A stretch of 64,000 bases of DNA from Corynebacterium spheniscorum (GTDB lineage Bacteria; Actinomycetota; Actinomycetes; Mycobacteriales; Mycobacteriaceae). The number at the start of each line of letters is the position of its first letter. Position 1 is the stretch's first letter. Position numbers and translations under genes: made by a program. The stretch covers positions 1-64,000 of the forward strand of contig NZ_FOPJ01000015.1 of the NCBI RefSeq assembly GCF_900113445.1, read 5' to 3'. The notes under the pieces were generated by a model. The model made no database searches and was not told the DNA's origin. It saw only the letters and a program-made list of their open reading frames with translations. Below, piece by piece: positions 1-7,654 of this stretch.

Positions 1-85
1 AGATTATGGGGTTGATAGGCCGGATCTGGAAGCACAGTAATGTGTGGAGGTGACCGGTACTAATTTACCAACACAACAAACACAC
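1..85 (+). rRNA. 23S ribosomal RNA, 3' end (partial)
   Basis: The window opens inside a 23S rRNA gene. The stretch around 50-65 (GGTGACCGGTACTAAT) is the conserved 3'-terminal part of bacterial 23S rRNA, and it lies 130-160 bases before a recognisable 5S gene, as in a normal rrn operon. The exact 3' end cannot be fixed by eye; about 70-90 is likely. The rest of the operon lies to the left, outside the window. Confidence 0.85.
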
Positions 86-213
86 CTTCCGCCTAGGCGA
101 AACAAAACATTGGATCATCACCTTGTGGTGTGGTTACTCGCGTTCACTGTGCAGTATCTCTTACAGCACACCACCTACTGTTGGTGGTGGTTGTTAGGGA
201 CAACAATGATGTG

Positions 214-328
214 TCGGTGGTTATTGCGGCAGGGGTACGCCCGGTCCCTTTCCGAACCCGGAAGCTAAGCCTGTTTGCGCTGATGGTACTGCACCTGTGA
301 GGGTGTGGGAGAGTAAGTTGCTGCCGAC
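214..328 (+). rRNA. rrf: 5S ribosomal RNA
   Basis: The conserved 5S core is present: CGCCCGGTCCC, CCGAACCCGGAAGCTAAG, a GATGGTACTGC block and GTGGGAGAGTA. The ends pair as the 5S helix I (GUCGGUGG at the start with UUGCUGCCGAC at the end), which sets the limits used here. The length of about 115 nt is normal. It closes the rrn operon and is followed directly by a strong terminator. Confidence 0.92.
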
Positions 329-342
329 CTAAAACTTGATAC

Positions 343-399
343 GGCGGTGTGTGGCACATAATAACCCTAGGGTTGTTGTGTACCACACACCGCCTTTTT
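343..399 (+). terminator. Rho-independent terminator of the rrn operon
   Basis: A perfect 12-bp inverted repeat (GGCGGTGTGTGG with CCACACACCGCC, 343-354 and 383-394) closes a loop that can fold further on a CCCTAGGG core, and a run of five T follows. It sits 15 bases after 5S rRNA. Confidence 0.9.
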
Positions 400-503
400 C
401 TATGACTACCTAAAAATTTCAAAACATACTGTATATATATAGGGCCTAGCGAGGGCAGCCTTCCAAAGCGCCGCCAGCCACCGGCCAGGCTTGACTGGCC
501 ACC

Positions 504-1541
504 TCACCAACGGCGAGGAGCCTCAAAGAAGCGTTCCTCACCACTGATCGGGTCAATAAAGCTGATACTGCGCGACATTAAATGCAGTGTCGTGTCATCT
601 TCTGCCTCCGGCAGCACCACCGGATACAGCGGATCCCCCAGAATCGGAACCCCAGCATCATTCATATGGCGGCGAAGCTGATGGGTTTTCCCGGTATACG
701 GACGCAAAGAATAACGCGCCATACCCGGCTTCCCAGGCAGCGGTTCCACCGCTAATACTTCAGTCAACGCATTGTGAGGCTGAGTATCCGTTGAACGGGC
801 CTGTAAATCGCCCACTTTCTTTTCCATAAAGGAACTCCACCGCGTACCCGCGCTAATCCGCGGATCATGAGCGGCGAGTGCCTCATAAGTTTTGCGCACC
901 AACCCGGGCTTAGAAAACAAAGACTGATAGGCCCCACGTACTGCTGGGTTCGCAATGAAGACCAAGATCCCAGAGGTCAAGCGATCCAAGCGATGCGCCG
1001 GCACCAGATCTGGGTTCGAGGTTTTCATCCGCAACTGCACCAACGCTGTTTGGGTTTGGTGCCGCCCTCGCGGCATGGTTGCCATCCCGGCTGGCTTATC
1101 CACCACCAACAGGTGCTCATCGCTAAATAACACGCAGCACTCTTCTCCCAGTGGCGTTTCTGGTGCGGGCATGCGATAAAACCACAGGTCCTGACCGGGG
1201 AAGAGAAGATCATCCGGTTCACAGGGGCCATCGACTGTGGCCACCAACCCCTCGTGGAAGCGCTGCATGATTGCTTGCTCACCATCGTCGGGGTGGCGGT
1301 GACGCTGAGTACTAATCATGTGGGTGAGGACATCAAAGGCACGCATCCCATCAACCGCGGATTCGGGGATACGCACCCGAGTGGGATTTAAACCATTGCG
1401 CACCCCCAAAGGCGAACGCTGTAAGCGTCGCGAACGCCGCGATCGCATACCGCGTGTTGAGTCTCCGCCGGGCACCGATTCCCCCTGGGATTCTACTTTC
1501 TCGCGATCCTGATCACCATCCCGCGCTATCCTATGAGCCAT
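504..1541 (-). CDS. RluA-family RNA pseudouridine synthase
   Basis: Predicted 345-residue pseudouridylate synthase that isomerises uridines in rRNA or tRNA. The RluA signature is clear: VVDKPAGM at residues 147-153, and HRLDRLTSGILVF from residue 183, where Asp186 would be the catalytic aspartate. The C-terminal part has the usual TGKTHQLRRHM (substrate arginine region) and ILGDPLYP. The first 45 residues are rich in Arg and Ser and may be a disordered tail; a start at the Met near residue 32 is possible. The gene stands alone on the minus strand after the rrn operon. Its RNA target cannot be told from sequence. Confidence 0.9.
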   Translation of the reverse strand: MAHRIARDGDQDREKVESQGESVPGGDSTRGMRSRRSRRLQRSPLGVRNGLNPTRVRIPESAVDGMRAFDVLTHMISTQRHRHPDDGEQAIMQRFHEGLVATVDGPCEPDDLLFPGQDLWFYRMPAPETPLGEECCVLFSDEHLLVVDKPAGMATMPRGRHQTQTALVQLRMKTSNPDLVPAHRLDRLTSGILVFIANPAVRGAYQSLFSKPGLVRKTYEALAAHDPRISAGTRWSSFMEKKVGDLQARSTDTQPHNALTEVLAVEPLPGKPGMARYSLRPYTGKTHQLRRHMNDAGVPILGDPLYPVVLPEAEDDTTLHLMSRSISFIDPISGEERFFEAPRRW

Positions 1542-1665
1542 GGATATCCTCGCATTTCTTCAACCAGTGATCGACTTCTTCAATAACGATATTGGGCGGG
1601 TAGTACTTCAGGTGCTCCGCGCAATCTATGCCATTATCTCGCCATCTAATACCGATGCCGCGCAC
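1531..1665 (-). CDS. Possible 44-residue ORF overlapping the rluA-like start
   Basis: Reading from a GTG at 1665 gives 44 codons whose stop overlaps the first codons of the pseudouridine synthase gene by 11 bases, an arrangement that would allow translational coupling. The peptide has the composition of real protein (for example RWRDNGIDCAEHLKYYPP and VDHWLKKCEDIHG) and does not look like an antisense shadow. The frame stays open upstream to 1842, but that part looks random, so this may be the 3' remnant of a longer lost gene. I do not recognise the family. Confidence 0.35.
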   Translation of the reverse strand: MRGIGIRWRDNGIDCAEHLKYYPPNIVIEEVDHWLKKCEDIHGS

Positions 1666-1921
1666 CCCGTGCCTATCCCGGCCTAAGTTTATTGGCGAGG
1701 AAAATTTTCTTCGCCCGCACCCCTGCCTAGCCGCACCGCTGCTAGGTACACTTGAATTAGTGGTGAGGTGTTCACAACCACAGAGCCGAACAACTGTTGC
1801 CTGTGCCGCTACTTCGGCGCCCGCAACCCAGGCTTGAGGCATGAAGGCACCTACGAACTAACACACAATCACCGCGCGGAGTACCTGTGCGCGGGCGAAA
1901 GCAGATCCTGAAGAAAGGTCG
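1666..1921. other. Intergenic region before the universal stress protein gene
   Basis: No convincing gene is seen here. It should hold the promoter of the rightward stress-protein gene and that of the leftward ORFs. No clear -10/-35 pair or operator could be assigned by eye. Confidence 0.4.
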
Positions 1922-2827
1922 ATGCACACCATGACCAGGGAAGACATTGTCGTAGCCGCAGTTGACGGCTCCGAAGCCTCCAAGACCGCTGTCCGCTGGG
2001 CCGCCAACACCGCAGCCAAGCGCGACATCCCATTGCGACTTGCCGCCAGCTACACCATGCCCCAATTCCTCTACGCCGAAGGCATGGTTCCCCCGCAGGA
2101 ACTTTTCGATGACCTCCAGTCCGAGACTTTGGAGAAAATCGACGAAGCTCGCGCCATTGCCCACGAAATCGCCCCGGATATCAAGATCGGGCACACCATC
2201 GCCGAAGGTTCGCCAATCGACATGCTGCTGGATATGTCCCGCGATGTCACCATGATCGTCATGGGTTCCCGCGGTCTCGGCGGGCTTTCTGGCATGGTCA
2301 TGGGCTCGGTGTCCGCAGCTGTTGTCTCGCACGCTGACTGCCCGGTCGTGGTGGTCCGCGAGGATAACCACGTCGATGAATCTACCAAGTACGGCCCCGT
2401 CGTCATCGGTGTGGATGGTTCCGAGATTTCCCAGAAGGCCACCGAATATGCTTTCGCCGAGGCTGATGCCCGCAACTCCGAGCTAGTTGCCGTGCACACC
2501 TGGATGGATATGCAGGTCCAAGCTTCGCTCGCCGGCCTGGCGTCTGCGCAGCAGCAATGGGATGAAGTTGAGCGTGAACAAATGGGGCTGCTCACCGAGC
2601 GCCTCCAGCCGCTCATTGATGAATATCCGGATGTTCCGGTCAAGAAATTGATTACCCGCGACCGTCCGATCCGTGCGCTCTGCGATGCCGCGGAAGGTGC
2701 GCAGTTGTTGGTCGTCGGCTCCCATGGTCGCGGCGGATTCAAGGGTATGCTGCTCGGCTCCACCTCCCGTGCACTCCTGCAATCCGCGCCCTGCCCCATG
2801 ATGGTTGTGCGCCCGGATTCGGAGTAA
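1922..2827 (+). CDS. uspA: Universal stress protein, tandem UspA domains
   Basis: 301 residues holding two UspA domains. Each opens with a VDGSE motif (residues about 12 and 164) and closes with the nucleotide-binding pattern G-x2-G-x9-G-S: GSRGLGGLSGMVMGSVS and GSHGRGGFKGMLLGSTS. Both domains therefore look able to bind ATP. Such proteins modulate survival under stress or slow growth, with no single known reaction. An AAGG motif lies only 3 bases before ATG 1922, so the in-frame ATG at 1931 (MTREDI) may be the true start. In C. glutamicum the same gene order (uspA3, small membrane protein, mcbR) is recalled from cg3255 to cg3253. Confidence 0.92.
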   Translation: MHTMTREDIVVAAVDGSEASKTAVRWAANTAAKRDIPLRLAASYTMPQFLYAEGMVPPQELFDDLQSETLEKIDEARAIAHEIAPDIKIGHTIAEGSPIDMLLDMSRDVTMIVMGSRGLGGLSGMVMGSVSAAVVSHADCPVVVVREDNHVDESTKYGPVVIGVDGSEISQKATEYAFAEADARNSELVAVHTWMDMQVQASLAGLASAQQQWDEVEREQMGLLTERLQPLIDEYPDVPVKKLITRDRPIRALCDAAEGAQLLVVGSHGRGGFKGMLLGSTSRALLQSAPCPMMVVRPDSE

Positions 2828-3342
2828 AACTTCGCTCTCTAGCCCTCGACGACCTGATGGTTGCCGGGGGTTTTGGGCTTTACCCGAGATCGGGACTTTC
2901 CGCGGCCAGGTTACGCCCGCGAAGGTTCGTGCCCGGGGCAGACAATGGTGATTGCTGCTTAAGAAGGGAGTGTGAACTTGCTACGCGTTGGGGGTAAAAC
3001 GCGCCTAGTTTTGGGGGTGATTCTCAGCATTGGCGGGTAACAACAGGGTCGAGCTGACCTAACATTTTGGCAACAAACACGGTGCGTAAATTGTGCACAA
3101 GTGAGAATCGGGGGTAATACAAACTACTATTAGCGCTTGCTCGAAAACCAAACTACCTGCAGAAATTGGCCTGAACTAGTCTCCCCCCGCGGCTCCATTG
3201 AACCCTGTATTCCCTCGCAAGGTGGGGTTAGGGTGGTGTGGAAATCCCCCGGGACATATGCAAAAATTGCGATTGCACAAATTAGTCCAACATGAAGAAG
3301 TCCGGTTCGATATCCTGAACCGGAACGTTTGAGGAGGAAAAC
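2828..3342. other. 515-bp intergenic region, no gene seen
   Basis: No open frame with protein-like composition is visible on either strand. It holds a 10-bp palindrome TTGTGCACAA at 3091-3100, a GATTCTCA/TGAGAATC pair about 80 bases apart (near 3020 and 3102), and the leader of the next gene. It is long for this genome, so a regulatory RNA or a complex promoter is possible, but nothing recognisable as a known riboswitch was found. Confidence 0.5.
3301..3324 (+). promoter_or_regulatory. 5' leader hairpin before the GlsB-like gene
   Basis: A perfect 8-bp inverted repeat, TCCGGTTC with GAACCGGA, with an 8-base loop. It ends 7 bases before the strong GAGGAGG ribosome binding site of the following gene. 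It could be an operator, an mRNA-stabilising hairpin, or a structure affecting access to the binding site. Confidence 0.5.
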
Positions 3343-3609
3343 ATGGGACTAGGACTTGGAATCTTTGGCTGGATCATCATTGGCGGTCTGGCCGGCTGGA
3401 TTGCTTCCAAGATTAAGGGCACCGATGCCGAACAGGGCCTCGGTCTCAACATCATCGTTGGTATCGTCGGCGGTCTGCTTGGTGGCTGGCTGCTCGGCCT
3501 CTTCGGTGTTGACGTCCAAGGTGGCGGGCTGATCTTCAGCTTCCTGACCTGCCTGCTTGGTGCAGTCATCCTGCTGACCATCGTGAATATGGTTCGCGGC
3601 CGGAAGTAA
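3343..3609 (+). CDS. GlsB/YeaQ/YmgE-family stress-response membrane protein
   Basis: 88 residues with three predicted membrane helices (about 5-21, 32-53 and 60-83), rich in Gly (GIVGGLLGGWLLGLFG). The opening GWIIIGGLAGWIASKIKG and the overall pattern match the transglycosylase-associated / YeaQ family of small inner-membrane proteins, often induced by stress; their molecular function is not settled. The GAGGAGG ribosome binding site is among the best in the window, which suggests strong expression. It lies between a universal stress protein gene and mcbR. Confidence 0.9.
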   Translation: MGLGLGIFGWIIIGGLAGWIASKIKGTDAEQGLGLNIIVGIVGGLLGGWLLGLFGVDVQGGGLIFSFLTCLLGAVILLTIVNMVRGRK

Positions 3610-3630
3610 ACACTTTCAACTTTAGACTTA

Positions 3631-3678
3631 CCGTCGCCATCGTCCCTATGTGGGTGGACATGGCGGCGGTATTTTTTT
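3631..3678 (+). terminator. Rho-independent terminator
   Basis: A 10-bp stem (CCGTCGCCAT with ATGGCGGCGG, one G-U pair) is followed within two bases by seven T residues. It ends the transcript of the GlsB-like gene. Confidence 0.88.
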
Positions 3679-3705
3679 ATGCCTACCTGCAAAAAGCCAC
3701 AAAAG

Positions 3706-3721
3706 TGGACCGGGTTGTCTA
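3706..3721 (+). promoter_or_regulatory. Probable McbR operator (autoregulation)
   Basis: TGGAC-N6-GTCTA matches the published corynebacterial McbR consensus TAGAC-N6-GTCTA (recalled) in 9 of 10 fixed positions. It lies 64 bases before the mcbR start codon, where a promoter would be expected, and so suggests that McbR represses its own gene. Confidence 0.6.
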
Positions 3722-3784
3722 TATTGGGTGAGACGAGGTTCAGCAAGGAATCACCGCACGAGTTAAGGGAAGGATACTTTAACG

Positions 3785-4456
3785 TTGGCCACCACGCGAC
3801 GCCCGGCTAAGACCCAGGGCACTGGCGCTGCAACGAATGAAAGCAGCAGCACCAAGGGACGCCGCCGCCGCGACCGCCCCAGCCCCCGCCAACGCCTTCT
3901 CGCTAGCGCCACGCAGCTTTTTAGCACCGAAGGTATCCGCGTTATCGGTATTGACCGCATCCTGCGCGAAGCAGATGTAGCCAAAGCATCGCTATATTCC
4001 CTTTATGGTTCCAAAGACAACCTGGTGATCGCCTACCTGAAGAACCTCGACGATATTTGGCGTGCCGAGTACGCCGCCCGCACCGAAGCGCTGAAAGACC
4101 CGGGCGATAAGATCCTCGCCTTCTTTGACCAATGCATTGCCGAAGAACCCGGCAAGAACTATCGCGGCTCGCATTTCCAAAATGCCGCCAGTGAGTTCCC
4201 ACTCCCGGAGACCGAAGCAGAATATGGGATCTTAGAAGCCGTGATGGATCACCGCCGCTGGTGCCGGGAAACCCTGTCTGAATTATTGACCTTGCGCAAT
4301 GGCTACCCAGGCTCCAGCCAAGCAGATCAGCTGATGTTATTGCTTGATGGAGGGCTAGCGGGCACCAAGCTGGCGCATTCGGTGGAACCGCTTCTTACCG
4401 CCCGCGATATGGCGCGCCAATTGATTAGCGCACCACCAGCGGATTATTCGATCTAA
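3785..4456 (+). CDS. mcbR: TetR-type regulator McbR (methionine/cysteine repressor)
   Basis: 223 residues. The N-terminal TetR helix-turn-helix runs from about residue 37 to 85 (RQRLLASATQLF, GIDRILREADVAKASLYSLYG). The body and especially the end, ARQLISAPPADYSI, match my recollection of C. glutamicum McbR (Cg3253), the repressor of methionine, cysteine and sulfur-assimilation genes that responds to S-adenosylhomocysteine. The start is TTG at 3785, supported by GGGAAGGA 11 bases upstream. A likely McbR operator lies in the promoter. The stop codon overlaps the stop of the convergent yidC-like gene by 4 bases, so there is no room for a terminator between them. Confidence 0.9.
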   Translation: MATTRRPAKTQGTGAATNESSSTKGRRRRDRPSPRQRLLASATQLFSTEGIRVIGIDRILREADVAKASLYSLYGSKDNLVIAYLKNLDDIWRAEYAARTEALKDPGDKILAFFDQCIAEEPGKNYRGSHFQNAASEFPLPETEAEYGILEAVMDHRRWCRETLSELLTLRNGYPGSSQADQLMLLLDGGLAGTKLAHSVEPLLTARDMARQLISAPPADYSI

Positions 4457-5688
4457 GGTTTATCCGAGGGCGTATCCGCCGAAGCATCAGGTTGATCTGG
4501 CAGAGCTTCGGGAGCCTGCGGGTCCGCAGATTCCACCTCAGCGGCAGTGTCGTTCTCGGAGGAAGCTTCTTGCTCAGCCTTCTTTTGCGCAGCCTTCTCG
4601 CGATTGGCTTGTTGTAGGGACTCGAGCTTTGCCTTGCGCAGTCGTTTCTTTTCTTCCTTCGCGCGTTGTTTCTCAGCCTTGATTTCGGCTTTGTGCTCGC
4701 GCAGCTGTGTGCGGGCCTCTTGGCCGCCTTGGGTGGGCAGGATCCCCTTGACGCGGGTGCGGCGGCGCCACCACTTGGTGGAGCGCTTGGTGCGCATGCG
4801 CTCGCGGTGTTCGCGTAGGTGAGCCTTGCGGGCGGCGCGATACTCCTGGGAGTAAGGCATTTCTTTTTCGAGCTTGTAGTCAATCACCGCGGATTGGATG
4901 AGGGTCCACAGGTTATTGGCGACCCAGTAGACGATAATCGCCATGGGGATGGGGCCAGTTAGGCCGGCGCTAAAGAGCATCAGCGGGATGAAGATCAGCA
5001 TGAAGTAGGTGAGCTTCAAAGAGAAGCGAGCTACCTTGGAATCCCAATCCAGGGAGGGACGGGTGCGGCGCACGGAGAGCAAGAGGTTCACCATGGTGGC
5101 CACCACGGCGATAATCAGCAGCGGCCACAGGAAACCGAGGACGGCTTCTTTGGTGGTGCCGAGTTCCGCGAATTGTTGGGGGGTCATGCTGGCGTAGGCC
5201 GGCAGTGGCACATCCGCGATGCGGGAATCAAGGAATTCGCTGACATCCTGCGGGGTGAGGAAACCGATGGCGCGATGCTGGTTAGACTCTAAGCCCTCAG
5301 ACGGGCGCGCCATGCGGATAAGTACCTGGTAGAGACCAATGAACGCGGGGAACTGGATAAGTGCAGGTAGGCAACCAGCAGAGGCTTTGAAGTTATAGCG
5401 CTGTTGGATTTCCTTGCGGCGCTGCTCGAACTCCTTCATGGAGTCTTTATCGGTGCGGGTTTTGTACTCTTTGGCCAGCGCCGATAATTCCGGGCGCATG
5501 AGGCTCATAATGCGGGAGCTGCGCATTTGGATCAGGAAGAGCGGCGCAATGAGGCTGCGGATAATAATCACCAGGCCGAGCACCGAGAGCGTCCAGGCGA
5601 GGGACTTCTCTAGCCCGATAACATCGGCGAGCAGGAGGTGCCATAATTTCATCACCGCGGACACGGGGTAGACGAATATCTCTAACAC
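4453..5688 (-). CDS. yidC: YidC/Oxa1-family membrane protein insertase (paralogue)
   Basis: 411 residues. The Oxa1/YidC core spans about residues 1-285, with predicted helices near 8-24, 32-55, 102-120, 180-200 and 215-260. The conserved hydrophilic-groove arginine is probably in the second helix (VIIIRSLIAPLFLIQMR). The tail from about 300 to 411 is extremely rich in Lys, Arg, Glu and Ala and likely forms a cytoplasmic coil that can contact ribosomes. The gene is not next to rnpA/rpmH, where the main yidC sits, so it is probably a second copy. It inserts and helps fold inner-membrane proteins with or without SecYEG. It is divergent from the sortase gene. Confidence 0.9.
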   Translation of the reverse strand: MLEIFVYPVSAVMKLWHLLLADVIGLEKSLAWTLSVLGLVIIIRSLIAPLFLIQMRSSRIMSLMRPELSALAKEYKTRTDKDSMKEFEQRRKEIQQRYNFKASAGCLPALIQFPAFIGLYQVLIRMARPSEGLESNQHRAIGFLTPQDVSEFLDSRIADVPLPAYASMTPQQFAELGTTKEAVLGFLWPLLIIAVVATMVNLLLSVRRTRPSLDWDSKVARFSLKLTYFMLIFIPLMLFSAGLTGPIPMAIIVYWVANNLWTLIQSAVIDYKLEKEMPYSQEYRAARKAHLREHRERMRTKRSTKWWRRRTRVKGILPTQGGQEARTQLREHKAEIKAEKQRAKEEKKRLRKAKLESLQQANREKAAQKKAEQEASSENDTAAEVESADPQAPEALPDQPDASADTPSDKP

Positions 5689-5852
5689 TGTGTGCTCGAA
5701 CCGTCCTTTACTTAGCTACTTAAGATGCCTATTGCGTACACTGGTCGTGTTGATCGTACGTGCTGAAGTGAAAAGATGAGAACACGTGCAGCACTGATAT
5801 GACCCCTGCGTGGGGCGACATAACTACAGAAGTCACCCACCCGAGGAGCGCA

Positions 5853-7346
5853 ATGACAGACTTTGAGCAGCAGCGGCACCTGCGGGATGTCGAAAGAAGG
5901 CGACCGGATTTAGCTTATGACCCGGATCGGCCTACCCCGCGGCGCTTACCGCGACGTGATATTGATGATCCTTCCACACGCAGGGTAGGAAGCCACCGTG
6001 AGGAATATCTCCGCCGGCGCGCCGAAAGAGAACGTGCGCGTGCCGCTGGTGGTGGGCGACACCATCGCCGCGCCAAAGAAGAGACCCCGCCGAATAATGC
6101 GGCGCAGGCAGCTGGAGCGACTGGTGTCGCGGAAGCTGCGGGTGCGGTAGGTGCCGCTGGTGCAGCTGGCGCTGGTGTACCTAAAGCTGCAGCTTCGCCC
6201 AAAGCGCCGGCAACGCCTAAAGCGAGCACCCCACGAAACCCGGTGGATCCGCCAACAGAGAAGATCCCCTCTTTAGCCGATAAGGTTCAGGTTCCCCCAC
6301 GCCAGCCACTTAAGGCTGAGAGCAAGGCCCGTGGCGTACACCCTGGGGAAGCTGCCTATTCCGCCGACAGTACTGCTGAGTCCCCGCGGGTTAGTGCGCG
6401 TTCGGCATCCCAGCGCCCTGCTTCGCAACGCCCTGCTTCGCAACGCCCTGCGCCACAGCGTGCGGCTTCTGCGACGGTGCCGGCGAGCAAGCGGCGTCAA
6501 GGTGCGCGGCCTACCGGCGCTCGTCCTGCTGCCCGTCCGGTGGCGAAGCGGAAGCGTCGACCGCGGATCTCCGTCACCCAGGTGATTGGTGAAATCCTTT
6601 TGACCGTAGGCGTTCTCTTCTTCCTCTTTGCCTTCTATGAGGCTTATTGGACGAATCTGAACTCTGGTCGTCTCCAAGCGCAGGCCGCGGAGAAACTCGA
6701 CGATAAATGGTCGGACACTTCTTCCTCTAATAACCCGCGCAAGAAACTCACCCCGGATCTAGGTGAGGCTTTTGCGCGCATGTATATTCCCTCCTTCGGC
6801 TCAGACTTCCACTTCGCGGTGGTAGAGGGCACCTCTGATGAGGACCTACAAGCCGGCCCGGGACGCTATGTGGATACGCAGTTGCCTGGTCAGCCCGGTA
6901 ACTTCGCGGTGGCTGGTCACCGTGTGGGGAAGGGCGCGCCCTTTAATGACCTGGGGAACCTGCAGGTATGTAATGCGATTGTGGTGGAAACCCAAAACTC
7001 TTGGGATGTCTACCGCGTGATGCCGATTGATTCCCAGGGCGAGCAGCGCCACCAAGAAGCGTTGAATTGCTTTAGCCCGGAACAAGCTGATCGCATGACC
7101 TCCGGGGATTATGCCAATGTGTTGGGCCGTTCCATCACCATCCCTGGTGATGTGGGAGTGATTTACCCGATCCCTGGGCAAGGCGATATTGGCCAAACCG
7201 ATGAGCACATGGAAAAGCTCATTACGTTGACCACCTGCCACCCGCAATTCTCTAATGCTGAGCGCATGATTGTGCACGGGATGATGACGGAATCTATCCC
7301 CAAGGCTGCTGATGGTTCGCGCCCGGCCGTATTAGATGAGGACTAA
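5853..7346 (+). CDS. Class E-type sortase
   Basis: 497 residues from ATG 5853, which has CGAGGAG 6 bases upstream; an upstream in-frame ATG at 5799 has no such site. The first 235 residues are disordered, basic, and Ala/Pro-rich, with imperfect repeats (QRPAS three times). One membrane helix follows at about 243-266. The sortase domain holds the catalytic His in AVAGHRVGKGAPF (about 354), Cys in TLTTCHPQFS (about 462) and the Arg in NAERMIVHG. TLTTC with a following Pro and the actinobacterial context fit class E sortases, which anchor proteins with LAxTG-like signals. No substrate gene is seen in the window. Confidence 0.9.
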   Translation: MTDFEQQRHLRDVERRRPDLAYDPDRPTPRRLPRRDIDDPSTRRVGSHREEYLRRRAERERARAAGGGRHHRRAKEETPPNNAAQAAGATGVAEAAGAVGAAGAAGAGVPKAAASPKAPATPKASTPRNPVDPPTEKIPSLADKVQVPPRQPLKAESKARGVHPGEAAYSADSTAESPRVSARSASQRPASQRPASQRPAPQRAASATVPASKRRQGARPTGARPAARPVAKRKRRPRISVTQVIGEILLTVGVLFFLFAFYEAYWTNLNSGRLQAQAAEKLDDKWSDTSSSNNPRKKLTPDLGEAFARMYIPSFGSDFHFAVVEGTSDEDLQAGPGRYVDTQLPGQPGNFAVAGHRVGKGAPFNDLGNLQVCNAIVVETQNSWDVYRVMPIDSQGEQRHQEALNCFSPEQADRMTSGDYANVLGRSITIPGDVGVIYPIPGQGDIGQTDEHMEKLITLTTCHPQFSNAERMIVHGMMTESIPKAADGSRPAVLDED

Positions 7347-7352
7347 ATAAGC

Positions 7353-7505
7353 ATGTACACACTTTTATGGCACGCTTTACCCGGCCGCTGGCCGGTGAAG
7401 GTGCTGCTGCTGATCATCATGGCGGTGGCAGTGTTCTTCCTGCTGATGGAAGTAGTTTTCCCCTGGGTATCAGCACTTATGCCCTATAACGACGTCGCTG
7501 TTTAG
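7353..7505 (+). CDS. 50-residue single-TM protein linked to the sortase
   Basis: A short ORF 6 bases after the sortase stop: 50 residues beginning MYTLLWHALPG, with one membrane helix (VKVLLLIIMAVAVFFLLMEVVF) and ending in FPWVSALMPYNDVAV. Short proteins with the pattern M-Y-x-L-W-x-L-P-G, one helix and a terminal P-[YF]-N-D-V-x-V are recalled next to class E sortases in other actinobacteria, so this is a conserved partner and not a chance frame. It has no clear ribosome binding site and is probably translationally coupled. Its role is unknown; helping sortase placement or signal recognition is a guess. Confidence 0.8.
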   Translation: MYTLLWHALPGRWPVKVLLLIIMAVAVFFLLMEVVFPWVSALMPYNDVAV

Positions 7506-7575
7506 CCGCTGCGCTTATTACTCCGGCTACTCGCGCCCTTTAAAAAGTGCGTGCGGCATAGCCGGGGCCATCTGG

Positions 7576-7611
7576 GGTGCCCGCGCCGGAACTGCCTCAG
7601 CTGCGGGCACC
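7576..7611. terminator. Hairpin between convergent genes
   Basis: A perfect 9-bp stem, GGTGCCCGC with GCGGGCACC, closes an 18-base loop between the convergent 50-residue protein and lipoprotein genes. No T run follows on either strand, so it is at best a weak or Rho-assisted terminator. Confidence 0.4.
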
Positions 7612-7654
7612 TGATCTCGAGGGACGCAAAAACCCCGCTCGAGGAAGCTGTGGG

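Noticed and set aside
2071-2799. 242-codon minus-strand frame over the universal stress protein
   Set aside because: Shadow of a C-ending codon bias; no family pattern, while the plus strand has two intact Usp domains.
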